Virus record (IMG/VR): IMGVR_UViG_3300046718_000434 | Coordinates: 1-41,572 of that record | DNA: 41,572 nucleotides | Reading direction: 5' to 3' (one strand) | Source: a virus | Shown: piece after piece, positions 17,121 to 24,926 of the stretch | Position numbering within the stretch: the stretch's first letter is position 1 | Layout: each line of letters begins with the position of its first letter | Notes under the pieces: model-generated | What the model was told of the DNA's origin: nothing | Databases searched by the model: none | Seen by the model: only the letters and a program-made list of their open reading frames with translations | Made by a program: the position numbers and the translations under genes

Positions 17121-19126
17121 CAACTGACGCGATCCTCTACGGCGCCGTTGGCGGTTCAGCCACTACTTCCGATCTGTACACGATCGACCCGCGCTCGGGC
17201 ACGGCAACCTCGATCGGCGCGTGCGGGTTCGCGCTGACCGGGCTCGCCTACGACATCGGCGGCACCACGATGTACGGCGCGACGAGCAACAACAGCACCG
17301 CGCACTCTAAGAGCTTGATCAGCGTGAATCTCTCAACAGGGGCCGGGACGTTTATCGGGTCATTTGGCGGCGGGGTGAACTTCGGCGATATCGTCTGCGA
17401 CTCGACCGGGCAGCTCTACGGGTTCAACCCGATAGATCACAAGCTCTACACAATCAACAAGAGCACGGGCGCGGCAGCCGCGGTCGGCGTGTCTGGAATC
17501 ACTTCCACATCTGGGGGTGGGCTCGCGATCGACGGACATGATGTCCTCTACGTGTTCCCGAATGGCACCGGCGGGTTTGCCTACACGCTCGACAAGGTAA
17601 CGGGCGCCGCGACTATCTACTGCGAGATCGACGATCTATCGGCCCTGAACTACTCCGTTGCGGCGGCAGCTATCGGCGAGGACGGGATCGTCTACGTCTC
17701 CGCAAACGATTTCGGTTCACCTGTCGATCTCGCGCAGGTCAACCTGGCGCGTGGAACGCTCGGGGTGATCGGCCCGACGTTGGCGGGACCGCCGCTCGAC
17801 GCACTCTCATGGAACCAGCCGCCTGCCTACGTTCCCGCGTTCAACGGGCCGACCTGGGTTCACGAATACGCCACTACAGCGCCGACGCTTGATGGCACCT
17901 TCAGTCTTGTGTTGGACAGCGGCAACAGTAAAGTCTATCGCTGGCTCCTCAACCCAGGCGGAGGCACCACGCCGGAACTGTGGTCGTATGACGGTTCCGA
18001 CTGGACGTTGGAGGCCCCCGCGCACACTCCTCCTGGCATCTGGTCGCTCGGTTACGATCCAGTCAACGGCTATCTGTTGACGCTCGCGAACCTCCAGACA
18101 GCGGGAGTGTGGGCATCAGAAACCTGGAAGTACGATGGCTCCGATTGGACGCAACTTACAGTCGCCACCCCTCCTCAGCCACTCTACGGCTACGGGATGG
18201 CGTACGACCTTGCCAGAGGGAACCTCGTTCTCTTCGGTGGCGCGAACCTAAACACCAACGTCCAACAGGGAAACACCTACACCTGGGATGGAACCGACTG
18301 GACACTCGCAAACATCGGTGTACGAGGCACAACCTGCCCCTCCGCAACCGCCGATCCTGGAATGGCGTACGACAAGATCCGCCAGAAGGTCGTCGCGTAT
18401 GGCGGCACTTCAAGCACCGGGGATAGCAACGAGACTTGGACGTGGGATGGGACATCGTGGACGAAGCTATCCCCGGGCCTCGTGCCAGGAAATCAGAACA
18501 TCGGCATTGCCTGGTCGGATAATGCTCACGGAGTGGTGATGCTCCTCAACTCGGCTCGGGTCACGACTGGTCCTACGCAGAATCAGAATCCGACGTTTGT
18601 CTGGAACGGAACGAACTGGGCGCAGGTTCTTCCGTTGACGACCAGACTTTCGCCGCCAGCAGTCGGTACCGGCTCGCCCCCTAATGCACACAGTTCGGGA
18701 CTCGCTGGATCCGCGTTCCTCTTCTCGCTCTTCGACGAGTCTAATACCGGTTCATTCGCCCAATACAATCCTCGTGATCCTTGGCAGTTCTTCTATAGCC
18801 CGACTCTCACTACCAACGCCGCCTCTGGAACATTCTTCTCGGGGACTACCTTGAACGGGACCACACTCGGACTCGATAGCGTGACATGGCAGTTCGAATG
18901 GGGCACAGACAGGACCTACGGAAACACCACTGCTGGTGGAACGGCTTCTTCCGGCACTCAAAGCGTCAGTGAGAACCTCACCGGTCTCACCCCATCTACG
19001 ACGTACTTCTACCGGCTCACCGGGTCATCCTCGGGGTCTCCGGTGTTTTTCGGTGATCCAGTGAGCTTCACGACAGATGCCTTGGTAGATCACCCAACGC
19101 TCTATTGTCAGTTTTCCCTGCACTAG
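17117..19126 (+). CDS. Propeller/kelch and FN3 tail protein
   Basis: The 669-aa protein has three apparent parts. Residues about 1-235 repeat a LYTIDPRSGTATSIG-type motif (also LYTINKSTGAAAAVG and AYTLDKVTGAATIY), a beta-propeller blade pattern. Residues about 240-560 carry kelch-like blades with ETWKYDGSDWTQL, NTYTWDGTDWTL and ETWTWDGTSWTKL. The end (about 565-660) resembles a fibronectin type III domain (TGLTPSTTYFYRL). Propeller proteins in phage tails are candidates for glycan binding at the host surface, which is inference here. It ends the tail module just before the lysis genes. Confidence 0.8.
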   Translation: MTTDAILYGAVGGSATTSDLYTIDPRSGTATSIGACGFALTGLAYDIGGTTMYGATSNNSTAHSKSLISVNLSTGAGTFIGSFGGGVNFGDIVCDSTGQLYGFNPIDHKLYTINKSTGAAAAVGVSGITSTSGGGLAIDGHDVLYVFPNGTGGFAYTLDKVTGAATIYCEIDDLSALNYSVAAAAIGEDGIVYVSANDFGSPVDLAQVNLARGTLGVIGPTLAGPPLDALSWNQPPAYVPAFNGPTWVHEYATTAPTLDGTFSLVLDSGNSKVYRWLLNPGGGTTPELWSYDGSDWTLEAPAHTPPGIWSLGYDPVNGYLLTLANLQTAGVWASETWKYDGSDWTQLTVATPPQPLYGYGMAYDLARGNLVLFGGANLNTNVQQGNTYTWDGTDWTLANIGVRGTTCPSATADPGMAYDKIRQKVVAYGGTSSTGDSNETWTWDGTSWTKLSPGLVPGNQNIGIAWSDNAHGVVMLLNSARVTTGPTQNQNPTFVWNGTNWAQVLPLTTRLSPPAVGTGSPPNAHSSGLAGSAFLFSLFDESNTGSFAQYNPRDPWQFFYSPTLTTNAASGTFFSGTTLNGTTLGLDSVTWQFEWGTDRTYGNTTAGGTASSGTQSVSENLTGLTPSTTYFYRLTGSSSGSPVFFGDPVSFTTDALVDHPTLYCQFSLH

Positions 19127-19161
19127 AGCCGATACTCCTGGCAAGCTACCGGGAGGGACTG

Positions 19162-19365
19162 ATGGGATCGGCTCTGACGCTTCACCCGAAGACAGCAGCC
19201 GCCGGGGTCTCAGGTGGTGCTGGCGTGATCGTTGTTTGGCTGCTCGGGCTCGCTCATGTCGCGGTCGACCCGGTGGTCGCGGGCGCGATCGTTGGTGTGC
19301 TCAGCAGCTTCGGAGCCTGGCTTGCTCCGCTAATCCAGCGCGAGCTCGGACCGAAGACACCGTAG
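19162..19365 (+). CDS. Holin candidate, two membrane segments
   Basis: The ATG at 19162 follows a strong GGGAGGGA ribosome site. The 67-aa product has hydrophobic segments at about 14-34 (VSGGAGVIVVWLLGLAHVAV) and 36-58 (PVVAGAIVGVLSSFGAWLAP), ending in a charged tail. Size, topology and position before the endolysin fit a small holin. No sequence family is claimed. Confidence 0.72.
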   Translation: MGSALTLHPKTAAAGVSGGAGVIVVWLLGLAHVAVDPVVAGAIVGVLSSFGAWLAPLIQRELGPKTP

Positions 19366-19381
19366 TTTGCCCGGGTGAGCA

Positions 19382-19618
19382 GTGGGAGAATACGGGGCAG
19401 AACCGAATGGGATCACACTTGAACGCTTCCGTAGTGTTTGGAGACGACTCGATGCGATCGAATCGACGAAGCCTGAGACAATGGCTCAGCAGCTCAAAGA
19501 CCTGGGGGATGATGTCAGGTCCTTGAAACGAGCGTTCTACACCTTCGCGCTCGCGGTGGTGGCTTCGTCGGTCACCTTCGCGTTCACCGTGTTCGCGCTT
19601 CTCGGTAAGCATCCATGA
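19382..19618 (+). CDS. Coiled-coil protein with C-terminal membrane segment
   Basis: The 78-aa product has a charged helical N-terminus (AIESTKPETMAQQLKDLGDD) and a single C-terminal membrane segment (FYTFALAVVASSVTFAFTVF). This topology resembles XhlA-type lysis accessory proteins. It lies between the holin candidate and another membrane protein, so a role in lysis timing is likely. The GTG start has only a weak ribosome site. Confidence 0.65.
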   Translation: MGEYGAEPNGITLERFRSVWRRLDAIESTKPETMAQQLKDLGDDVRSLKRAFYTFALAVVASSVTFAFTVFALLGKHP

Positions 19619-19881
19619 GGTCGGATCGCTCGACAAAAGTTGCCGTAGCTGTTCTCTCGGCGTTGTATGTCTTTTCGATCTTCATCATCGGATGGTCGTG
19701 GTACTCGTCACACCAGGAGGCGTGCGCTTCCCGCGGTAAGATCCTCGATGTGATTGAGCGCACCCTCCAACGATCGCAACCATCACTTCAAGAGATCGAG
19801 CAGATGCCACCAGACCAGCGCGACCGTGTAATGAAGTTCTACACGTCGACCTACCAGGACATTCAGGAGGCTCGCTGCTGA
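19615..19881 (+). CDS. Membrane-anchored lysis-cassette protein
   Basis: The 88-aa product has one N-terminal membrane segment (VAVAVLSALYVFSIFIIGWS, about 9-28) and a charged helical outer or inner part with two Cys. It overlaps the previous gene by four bases (ATGA) and the endolysin by one (TGATG). It could be a spanin-like or anti-holin component; the sequence alone does not decide. Confidence 0.65.
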   Translation: MRSDRSTKVAVAVLSALYVFSIFIIGWSWYSSHQEACASRGKILDVIERTLQRSQPSLQEIEQMPPDQRDRVMKFYTSTYQDIQEARC

Positions 19882-20540
19882 TGCCCGACTATCGCGCAGC
19901 CCTGTTGAAGCTCATGACAGCGACGCTCGCTGACGAGGACGCGAACCACACATGGACGTACCGTGCAGTTCGTCCCGCCACCCCACCAGCAACGTGGCAC
20001 GCTGGCCAGCACGTAACCGGGGATTGCAGCAAGGGCGTGCAGTATCTGTGCAAGTGGGCTGGCTGCAAGGACCCGATGGGGATGGAGTACGGCCCGTATG
20101 GGAACAGCTACACGCTCTGGCAGCACCTGCAGGACGTTGACTCACCGGCCGACCTGCTGATCGGTGACATCATCACGTTCGGGTTCGACGGGAACGACCA
20201 CGCGGCGATGGTGATGGCACCCGGTCCTGACCCGCTCCTGTGGAGCTTCGGGCACCAGGGCGCTCCGAACAGCTACCGGCTTTCCCAGGACGCCAGACAG
20301 GCGCAGTACCTGCGTAACCCGTTACCCAACTACGTCCCAACCAAGCAGGACAAGTTGCGAGCGAAGACTGGCTGGTTCTCGTGGGTCTCGTGGAAGTTGG
20401 GCGAGGGTGACTGGCTGCCGTACGGCTCCGCTGCGAAGGCGGTGCGTCCGAATGTCCCATCGCTGATCCCCCCGACGTGGTGGGCGCGGTACGCGCGGTT
20501 CCTGGCGAACAGGAAGAAAGGCAATGGGCCGTCCACGTAG
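19881..20540 (+). CDS. Endolysin, NlpC/P60-like cysteine peptidase
   Basis: The 219-aa product shows the NlpC/P60/CHAP-type catalytic layout: Cys49 in TGDCSKGVQYLC, His107 in GNDHAAMVM and a possible third residue at His125 in SFGHQG. The fold's GDIITF strand precedes the His. The enzyme would cut peptide stems of peptidoglycan. There is no signal peptide, so export depends on the holin candidates upstream. The C-terminal 70 residues are basic and Trp-rich and may bind the wall. Confidence 0.83.
   Translation: MPDYRAALLKLMTATLADEDANHTWTYRAVRPATPPATWHAGQHVTGDCSKGVQYLCKWAGCKDPMGMEYGPYGNSYTLWQHLQDVDSPADLLIGDIITFGFDGNDHAAMVMAPGPDPLLWSFGHQGAPNSYRLSQDARQAQYLRNPLPNYVPTKQDKLRAKTGWFSWVSWKLGEGDWLPYGSAAKAVRPNVPSLIPPTWWARYARFLANRKKGNGPST
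20314..20325. repeat. GTAACNNGTTAC palindrome (in gene)
   Basis: GTAACCCGTTAC inside the endolysin gene. Confidence 0.55.
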
Positions 20541-20595
20541 GGTGTAGTATTCGGGACGGCACGTGGGGTTGTGCTGCACTATCTCCTCTCTGACG

Positions 20596-20623
20596 GAAAC
20601 GGGGTCCTCGCGGGCCCCGTTTC
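20596..20623 (+). terminator. Hairpin terminator after lysis genes
   Basis: GAAACGGGG pairs perfectly with CCCCGTTTC across a short loop, followed by a T-containing tail. It lies 56 bases after the endolysin stop and would end the + strand late transcript. Confidence 0.75.
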
Positions 20624-20634
20624 GTTAAACAAGA

Positions 20635-20658
20635 AGAGCCCCGGTTTCCCGGGGCTCT
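20635..20658 (-). terminator. Hairpin terminator for leftward transcript
   Basis: AGAGCCCCGG pairs with CCGGGGCTCT over a four-base loop. On the - strand it is followed by a T-rich stretch (TTCTTGTTT), fitting the end of the leftward transcript; it may also act on the + strand. Confidence 0.75.
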
Positions 20659-20688
20659 CTGCGTGCCGGTCTGCTGACCGAAAGTAGA

Positions 20689-20700
20689 GTAACAAGTTAC
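20689..20700. repeat. GTAACNNGTTAC palindrome (intergenic)
   Basis: GTAACAAGTTAC between the terminators and the last gene of the leftward block. Confidence 0.7.
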
Positions 20701-20716
20701 GCTACCTCTTACGGTG

Positions 20717-21022
20717 CTAGATGTCCTCCCACGTTTCTTTGAGCACGATGAAGGCGACGACACACAGACCGCCGAAGATGAGGGCCATGAACCCTCCGAT
20801 CAGCATGATCGCCGGGGTCCCGTGGTGGAAGGTGTGGTACCCGACCGTTTTCGCGGTTGTTGTGTAGTGGACGATCGGGTCGTGCGGGACCTGAGTCGCA
20901 TATCCGTACGGCCAGGCTGAGAGAAGCGCTCCTGCCGCTCCGAGCAGCCCGACGGTGAGGATCAGGGCCACGATCTGCCCGAACCTGATGTGCCACGGCC
21001 AGATCCTCGTGAGGGCGGTCAT
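20717..21022 (-). CDS. Small protein with two membrane segments
   Basis: I start at the ATG at 21022, overlapping the upstream stop (ATGA). The 101-aa product has hydrophobic segments at about 14-36 (QIVALILTVGLLGAAGALLSA) and 69-92 (IMLIGGFMALIFGGLCVVAF) with a polar loop between. It is the last gene of the leftward block. It may be an inner-membrane protein; no family is recognised. Confidence 0.72.
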   Translation of the reverse strand: MTALTRIWPWHIRFGQIVALILTVGLLGAAGALLSAWPYGYATQVPHDPIVHYTTTAKTVGYHTFHHGTPAIMLIGGFMALIFGGLCVVAFIVLKETWEDI

Positions 21023-21726
21023 GCTCCTAGCTGGCGGTGCGTGAACTCCGCCGCCACGTAGAGCTCCAGCGGGGTCGGGTCGAACTGTCCGAGCACGACG
21101 AACACGCCGCTGTGATACCCGAGGATGATCGGATCCCAGCGGGCGACCTTGGGGCGCTCGATCTTGTCCCCGATAACCCACTTCCAGCTCTCTGGCGGGG
21201 CGTCCGCGAGCAGGAAGATCTGCTCGTAGTTGCCGGCCTCCCTGGTGATCAGCTCACGCTCCTCGTTCGGGATTGTGCCGTTGAACTTCCATTCGAGCCC
21301 GACCCTGCTGCGATCGTCGCGTCGACGCCAGTTGTGGAGTGCTTCGTTGACGTCCCTGTAGTGGTAGCCCTTGATCGCCGGACCAGTTTGCTGACCGTCT
21401 GTCCGGAAAAGCATCGTGTCGCTCTCCATGACTGGGACGAGCGCGAGCTTCGGGACGGGAACGCGGTGCGGTCTCCGAGCGTGACGCCAGTCGAGCACGA
21501 CGGGGTCGAGCACTGGTAGCGACCTGCCTTCGCGAGTGCTCAGGTGATACGAGTTCGCGACGATCTTGAGATTCTCGGCCCTACGGTCGATCCATTCCCG
21601 CAGAACGGTTTCGCCGGGAAGAAGACTTTCGCGCCGCTCTCCGAGCATCACGATCTCCTTCTTGAGCGCGTCGGGGTCGAGTGTCGGGACCGCGACATGC
21701 TTGGAGACTTCCTGCATGACGGACAT
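21019..21726 (-). CDS. Unknown protein, 235 aa
   Basis: The ATG at 21726 is preceded by AAAGGAGAG at an ideal distance. The protein mixes charged helices (about 15-60) with beta-rich parts and many Trp/Tyr residues near the end. I see no catalytic or nucleic-acid motif that I recognise. It is translationally coupled to the membrane protein downstream, so both may act together. Confidence 0.7.
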   Translation of the reverse strand: MSVMQEVSKHVAVPTLDPDALKKEIVMLGERRESLLPGETVLREWIDRRAENLKIVANSYHLSTREGRSLPVLDPVVLDWRHARRPHRVPVPKLALVPVMESDTMLFRTDGQQTGPAIKGYHYRDVNEALHNWRRRDDRSRVGLEWKFNGTIPNEERELITREAGNYEQIFLLADAPPESWKWVIGDKIERPKVARWDPIILGYHSGVFVVLGQFDPTPLELYVAAEFTHRQLGA

Positions 21727-21754
21727 AGCTCTCCTTTGCTGAGAATAAGAAGCG

Positions 21755-21780
21755 GCGGGGGACGCCAAAGCATCCCCCGC
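21755..21780 (-). terminator. Candidate hairpin terminator
   Basis: GCGGGGGA pairs with TCCCCCGC around a ten-base loop, followed on the - strand by a pyrimidine-rich tail (CTTCTTATTC). It lies between 21856..22527 and 21019..21726 and may stop or attenuate leftward transcription. Confidence 0.55.
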
Positions 21781-21855
21781 CCGCGCTACCGCCCTGCGAC
21801 AACCGGCAGCGCGCTCCCCCGCAGAGGAGGAGGCTAGCTTGCCGGCCGCGAGGGC

Positions 21856-22527
21856 CTACAGCAGATCGTAGAGCTCCTTGGTGGGTGCGACCTCGACGGT
21901 CTCGTCGCCGCTCATCTCGAGGACCCGGACGAACTTCTCCAGCTCGGACTCCAGCCGGCCCGGCTTGGACTCCTTCGTCGCCCAGTTGTCGTCCTTGAAG
22001 GCCTCCTCGGCGGCGTCGAGCGTCGCCTTCCAGGAGCCGTCCCGGCCGTAGATCGCCGAGCGGAGGTAGTTGATGATCTGGTCCTCGTGCTCGTCGACGA
22101 AGGTCTTGAAGTCGGCGCGGGCGTCGGCCTCCTTCTTCTCGGCGGCGGCGCGGTCGTCCTGCTCCTTCTTGAGGTTCGCCTTCAGCTTCTCGATGACCTT
22201 GTTGGTCTTGAGGTTGAGCGGCTTCTCCAGGTGCACCGGGAGGTTGACGTGAACTGTGCCCATCTGTGTTGCTCCTCTCTCATCTGCGGGGTTGTCCCAC
22301 CCACCGTTCTGATAGGTGGCGTACACGGTGCCGCTGGCACCGATGATGCGGTACGAGTAGTTCTTGCCGCCCGTATTGGCTGCAAGACACTCGTCCAGGC
22401 CCTCCATGGCGGAGTCGAGGTCGTCGAAGTAGCAGGTGACGTCCCATACTCCCGACCAGCCGGTTTTGATCTTGCGCCAGCCGGGTGACTTGATCTGAAC
22501 CCAGTACTCGTCTTCGTAGTGGGCCAA
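21856..22527 (-). CDS. Unknown protein with coiled-coil core; possible internal start
   Basis: The 223-aa product starts at TTG 22527 after AGAGAGGAGA. Residues 1-88 (EYWVQIKSPGWRKI, YSYRIIGASGTVYATYQNGG) look like a small alpha/beta domain. Residues 89-223 contain a charged coiled coil (KLKANLKKEQDDRAAAEKK) and an acidic end. An ATG at 22262 inside the frame has its own GAGAGGAG site, so the second half may also be made alone. No function is recognised. Confidence 0.7.
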   Translation of the reverse strand: MAHYEDEYWVQIKSPGWRKIKTGWSGVWDVTCYFDDLDSAMEGLDECLAANTGGKNYSYRIIGASGTVYATYQNGGWDNPADERGATQMGTVHVNLPVHLEKPLNLKTNKVIEKLKANLKKEQDDRAAAEKKEADARADFKTFVDEHEDQIINYLRSAIYGRDGSWKATLDAAEEAFKDDNWATKESKPGRLESELEKFVRVLEMSGDETVEVAPTKELYDLL

Positions 22528-22547
22528 CTGTCTCTCCTCTCTGCGGG

Positions 22548-22563
22548 GCGTAACTAGTTACGC
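22548..22563. repeat. GCGTAACTAGTTACGC palindrome (intergenic)
   Basis: A perfect copy ending 20 bases upstream of the TTG start at 22527; it contains the TAA stop of the gene at 22558..23004. Confidence 0.75.
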
Positions 22564-23004
22564 GGTCGGTGTTTGTTCGAGTAGCTCTCGCGCGTCCTCG
22601 AACCAGGCCGCCACTTCCCTCTCGGTGGGGCGAGTGTTGTTGAAGCTGGCGATCCTTCCGGTCTTGGAATCGCCCCCACGCCAGTACCCACTGTGCTCCA
22701 TGTAGCTGTCTCGCCGACCTCTGGCTGCACTGACGCGAGCCTCCAAAGCATGGAACTCTTCTTGTGGAATCGCAGCGTCGAGCAGCTCTTTCATCGCGTC
22801 AGAGACCACCCAGTCACCCTGGCATGACGCGCTGATAAGACCGAGGGCGCAATGAGCCCCTTCGTTGCTCCTTGTTGTGTTTCGGCACCACCTTCCCGAC
22901 CGGATCATCCCAATCGAGTCAGTCACCGCTTGCCACAGCTTTCGCCGCTGCGTCGGCTCCAGCTCCCGCAGGCTCTGCGGCAGCATCGGATGTGTCAGCG
23001 TCAC
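22558..23004 (-). CDS. DUF6197-like unknown protein
   Basis: The 148-aa product has a GRWCRNTTRSNEGAHCALG region (residues about 38-56), which recalls the short Cys/CALG pattern of DUF6197-type actinobacterial proteins; the likeness is weak. The GTG at 23004 overlaps the upstream gene by 86 bases; the ATG at 22986 would reduce this. Its TAA stop lies in the palindrome. Function is unknown. Confidence 0.65.
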   Translation of the reverse strand: MTLTHPMLPQSLRELEPTQRRKLWQAVTDSIGMIRSGRWCRNTTRSNEGAHCALGLISASCQGDWVVSDAMKELLDAAIPQEEFHALEARVSAARGRRDSYMEHSGYWRGGDSKTGRIASFNNTRPTEREVAAWFEDARELLEQTPTA

Positions 23005-23872
23005 TTTTCTTCACCTCCTTCTTCTTGGGTTCGACCTTCTTGGGGCGAGGGAACCCCGGCTTGAGCGTCTGCACCTGGTCGAGCTCTTCGCAGCACTCGC
23101 ACTGCATTGCCCAGTCGGACTCGGGTCCGTTGATACCGGGGCAGCAATACTCGGCGTGCGACCCGAGGCTGTCCATCTTGAACCAGTGCCCGCACCCGCC
23201 GCACCTGATGCGAATGCTCATCGGGACCGCTGGTTTGGCTGGGGGAGGGGGAGTTGCCGGCTTGGTTTCGGTCGAGGCTCCCCTGGCTACAGCAGGAGGG
23301 GGAGAACCGAACCCACCGAAACCGAATCCGTTCCCTCTGCCGCCGCGTTGATCAGCGTAGTGGGACGTAACGGAGTTACCCTTCCGCATCCATTCCGACC
23401 AGTCGAGAGGATGGTCGGGGTCTGGTTGGTTCGCCTCGATGTTCGGAAGGATGTAGATCCGTGCGATGTAGTTCCCGGGACTGTACTCCCCGGTCACCAC
23501 CCACGAGTTGTACCGATCCTTCTCGGCGACCCTCTCTTCGAGGGCCTCCTGGGCCTCCTTTTTCAGCTCCGGGAAGTACTTCCCGGCGTTCCAGATCGGC
23601 TTCGGCGGGATCACGGCCCCTTCGATCCCCGGCCGGAGGTCGTGCACGATCGCGCCGGTCGGTGCGATCGCCATGTTCGGTCGCTTGCCGGTCGACTTGT
23701 CGGTCACGTAATCGAACGGCGTCTTGCTCTCCCACATCTTCCCGGGGAACACGTACCCGGGCATCATGGTTTTTTCTTCGTCGAGGGCGGTTTGGTCAGC
23801 CCCCTGCGACTGCTGCTGCGATTGCGGCTTCGGCTTCGCTGCCGTTGTTCTTGGTCTCCTTGGCCTTGGCAT
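22919..23872 (-). CDS. Unknown protein with C-terminal zinc-binding region
   Basis: The ATG at 23872 has an unusually complete Shine-Dalgarno (AGGAGGTGATC, on + at 23878..23888), which fixes the start despite a 77-base overlap with the upstream gene. Of the 317 residues, about 40-160 form a globular domain (YVFPGKMWESKTPFDYVTD). A Pro/Ala linker follows near 195-225. Then come Cys/His clusters (RCGGCGHWF, HAEYCC, CECCEEL) that could bind one or two zinc ions. The Lys-rich, then Ala-rich tail is low complexity. Role unknown. Confidence 0.72.
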   Translation of the reverse strand: MPRPRRPRTTAAKPKPQSQQQSQGADQTALDEEKTMMPGYVFPGKMWESKTPFDYVTDKSTGKRPNMAIAPTGAIVHDLRPGIEGAVIPPKPIWNAGKYFPELKKEAQEALEERVAEKDRYNSWVVTGEYSPGNYIARIYILPNIEANQPDPDHPLDWSEWMRKGNSVTSHYADQRGGRGNGFGFGGFGSPPPAVARGASTETKPATPPPPAKPAVPMSIRIRCGGCGHWFKMDSLGSHAEYCCPGINGPESDWAMQCECCEELDQVQTLKPGFPRPKKVEPKKKEVKKSDADTSDAAAEPAGAGADAAAKAVASGD

Positions 23873-24398
23873 CCTTGATCACCTCCTCCCAGATGAGTGT
23901 CTCCGCGCCCGGGTATCCTCCGGTGCGGAGGATCGCCATGATCGCGCGGAGCATGTTCTGCATGTTCCCGGTCGGAAGGTCGGAGCTAGTCGGGAACTGC
24001 TGAGCGAGATCGTAGATCAGGCCGACGTTCTTCTTGATCGCGGCCATTGTCGAAACAGGGGGAGAACTGCTGCCGCTGCCAACTGCAGTGTTGTATGCGT
24101 AAACGCGGTATTCGCGCTCCCTGCGAATGTACATTCGCACCGTGTCGAGAGCATCCCTGCCTTCTGCCGCTCTGCGACTTTCGATCGCCACCTGTAGAGA
24201 ACCCAGGGCGATATCTAGCCGCCCCTGGTTTTCGTCAGCTGTGACCCTGTAGGAGTTAGCGTCACTACCCGCTCCGCCGCCCCCCCCTGATGTAGCGGGA
24301 AAGTTTTGGAGGAGCGTACGCAGTTCTCCTGCGATGAAGCGGAGCTTCTTCGCAGCCTCGCCTGGGTGGATGGGTGTTGGTGCTTTCTCGCCGGCCAC
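23796..24398 (-). CDS. Unknown helical protein, 200 aa
   Basis: The GTG start lies one base after the upstream stop. The protein is largely helical (KKLRFIAGELRTLLQNF, LGSLQVAIESRRAAEG, MLRAIMAILRTGG), with Gly/Ser spacers at about 37-45 and 107-113 and a low-complexity Ala-rich end. It shares no recognisable motif with known families. The 3' part carries the strong ribosome site of the next gene within its coding sequence. Confidence 0.68.
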   Translation of the reverse strand: MAGEKAPTPIHPGEAAKKLRFIAGELRTLLQNFPATSGGGGGAGSDANSYRVTADENQGRLDIALGSLQVAIESRRAAEGRDALDTVRMYIRREREYRVYAYNTAVGSGSSSPPVSTMAAIKKNVGLIYDLAQQFPTSSDLPTGNMQNMLRAIMAILRTGGYPGAETLIWEEVIKDAKAKETKNNGSEAEAAIAAAVAGG

Positions 24399-24399
24399 G

Positions 24400-24732
24400 T
24401 TAGTAGCTACTTTCCTCGTAGTGGCGCAGCTTGTGACCGTCGAACGCGTTCACCACCCTACTCATCTGGCTGGGCTGAACGAGCTCGGTACCACCGTGGT
24501 AGTCGACGCCCCACATCTCTGCGACAGCACGAGCCATCCGCTCGTCCTTGAAAGAGATGGTGCTCGATCCGACACCGGTGCAGCCGACGTCCGACAGGGC
24601 CCGGTAGAACAGGCAGCTGGTGGAGTCACCGGTGCGGGAGGTGGGCAGGTCGTGCAGTTGCTGGTGCCCGAACGCTGCTCGTACTGCGTTCACCTGGGCG
24701 AGTGTGTCTCCCAGGTCGTAGTCCCTTGGCAT
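24400..24732 (-). CDS. Unknown protein, first gene after leader
   Basis: The ATG at 24732 follows AGAGAGGAGAAG, while a longer reading would run into the structured leader. The 110-aa product is mixed alpha/beta, with an FKDERMARAVAEMWGVDYHGG segment near 60-80 resembling a ferredoxin-like or small regulatory fold. It is the first gene downstream of the promoter at 24886..24926, with the palindrome at 24760..24771 between them. Confidence 0.7.
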   Translation of the reverse strand: MPRDYDLGDTLAQVNAVRAAFGHQQLHDLPTSRTGDSTSCLFYRALSDVGCTGVGSSTISFKDERMARAVAEMWGVDYHGGTELVQPSQMSRVVNAFDGHKLRHYEESSY

Positions 24733-24759
24733 TGCTTCTCCTCTCTTTTGAGGCCCGCC

Positions 24760-24771
24760 GTAACCAGTTAC
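24760..24771. repeat. GTAACNNGTTAC palindrome inside a hairpin
   Basis: GTAACCAGTTAC flanked by CCCGCC and GGCGGG, so the leader RNA could fold it into an extended stem. It ends 27 bases upstream of the start at 24732. Confidence 0.75.
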
Positions 24772-24885
24772 GCGGCGGGGTTTCAGTGGGGGCTTCGCGA
24801 CGCCCGGCCCCCGGCGGGCTCCCATGAGGAGGGAAATGGTCGCTTGGTGCTGCGCGGCCTGTCAGGGAGCCACGCAACCCCACAC

Positions 24886-24926
24886 CTATAGTATACCAAC
24901 CTATAGGTATGTATGTCTAGGCGTAC
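24886..24926 (-). promoter_or_regulatory. Leftward promoter, copy 1
   Basis: On the - strand GTACGCCTAG is followed after 21 bases by TATACTATAG. Within it TAGACA and TATACT lie 18 bases apart, close to sigma70 boxes. The same two decamers (one mismatch) and the same spacing recur at 40643..40683. It overlaps the 3' end of the transglycosylase-like gene and would drive 24732 and the genes leftward. Confidence 0.75.

Noticed and set aside
23368-23380. GTAAC-GGA-GTTAC, a near copy of the palindrome
   Set aside because: The half sites are three rather than two bases apart and it lies within a gene; I did not count it.
22865-23878. A 337-aa + strand frame opposite the zinc-domain gene
   Set aside because: Mirror frame in GC-rich sequence; the - strand frame has a near-perfect ribosome site and Cys motifs, while the + frame product is Arg/Leu/Val-biased.
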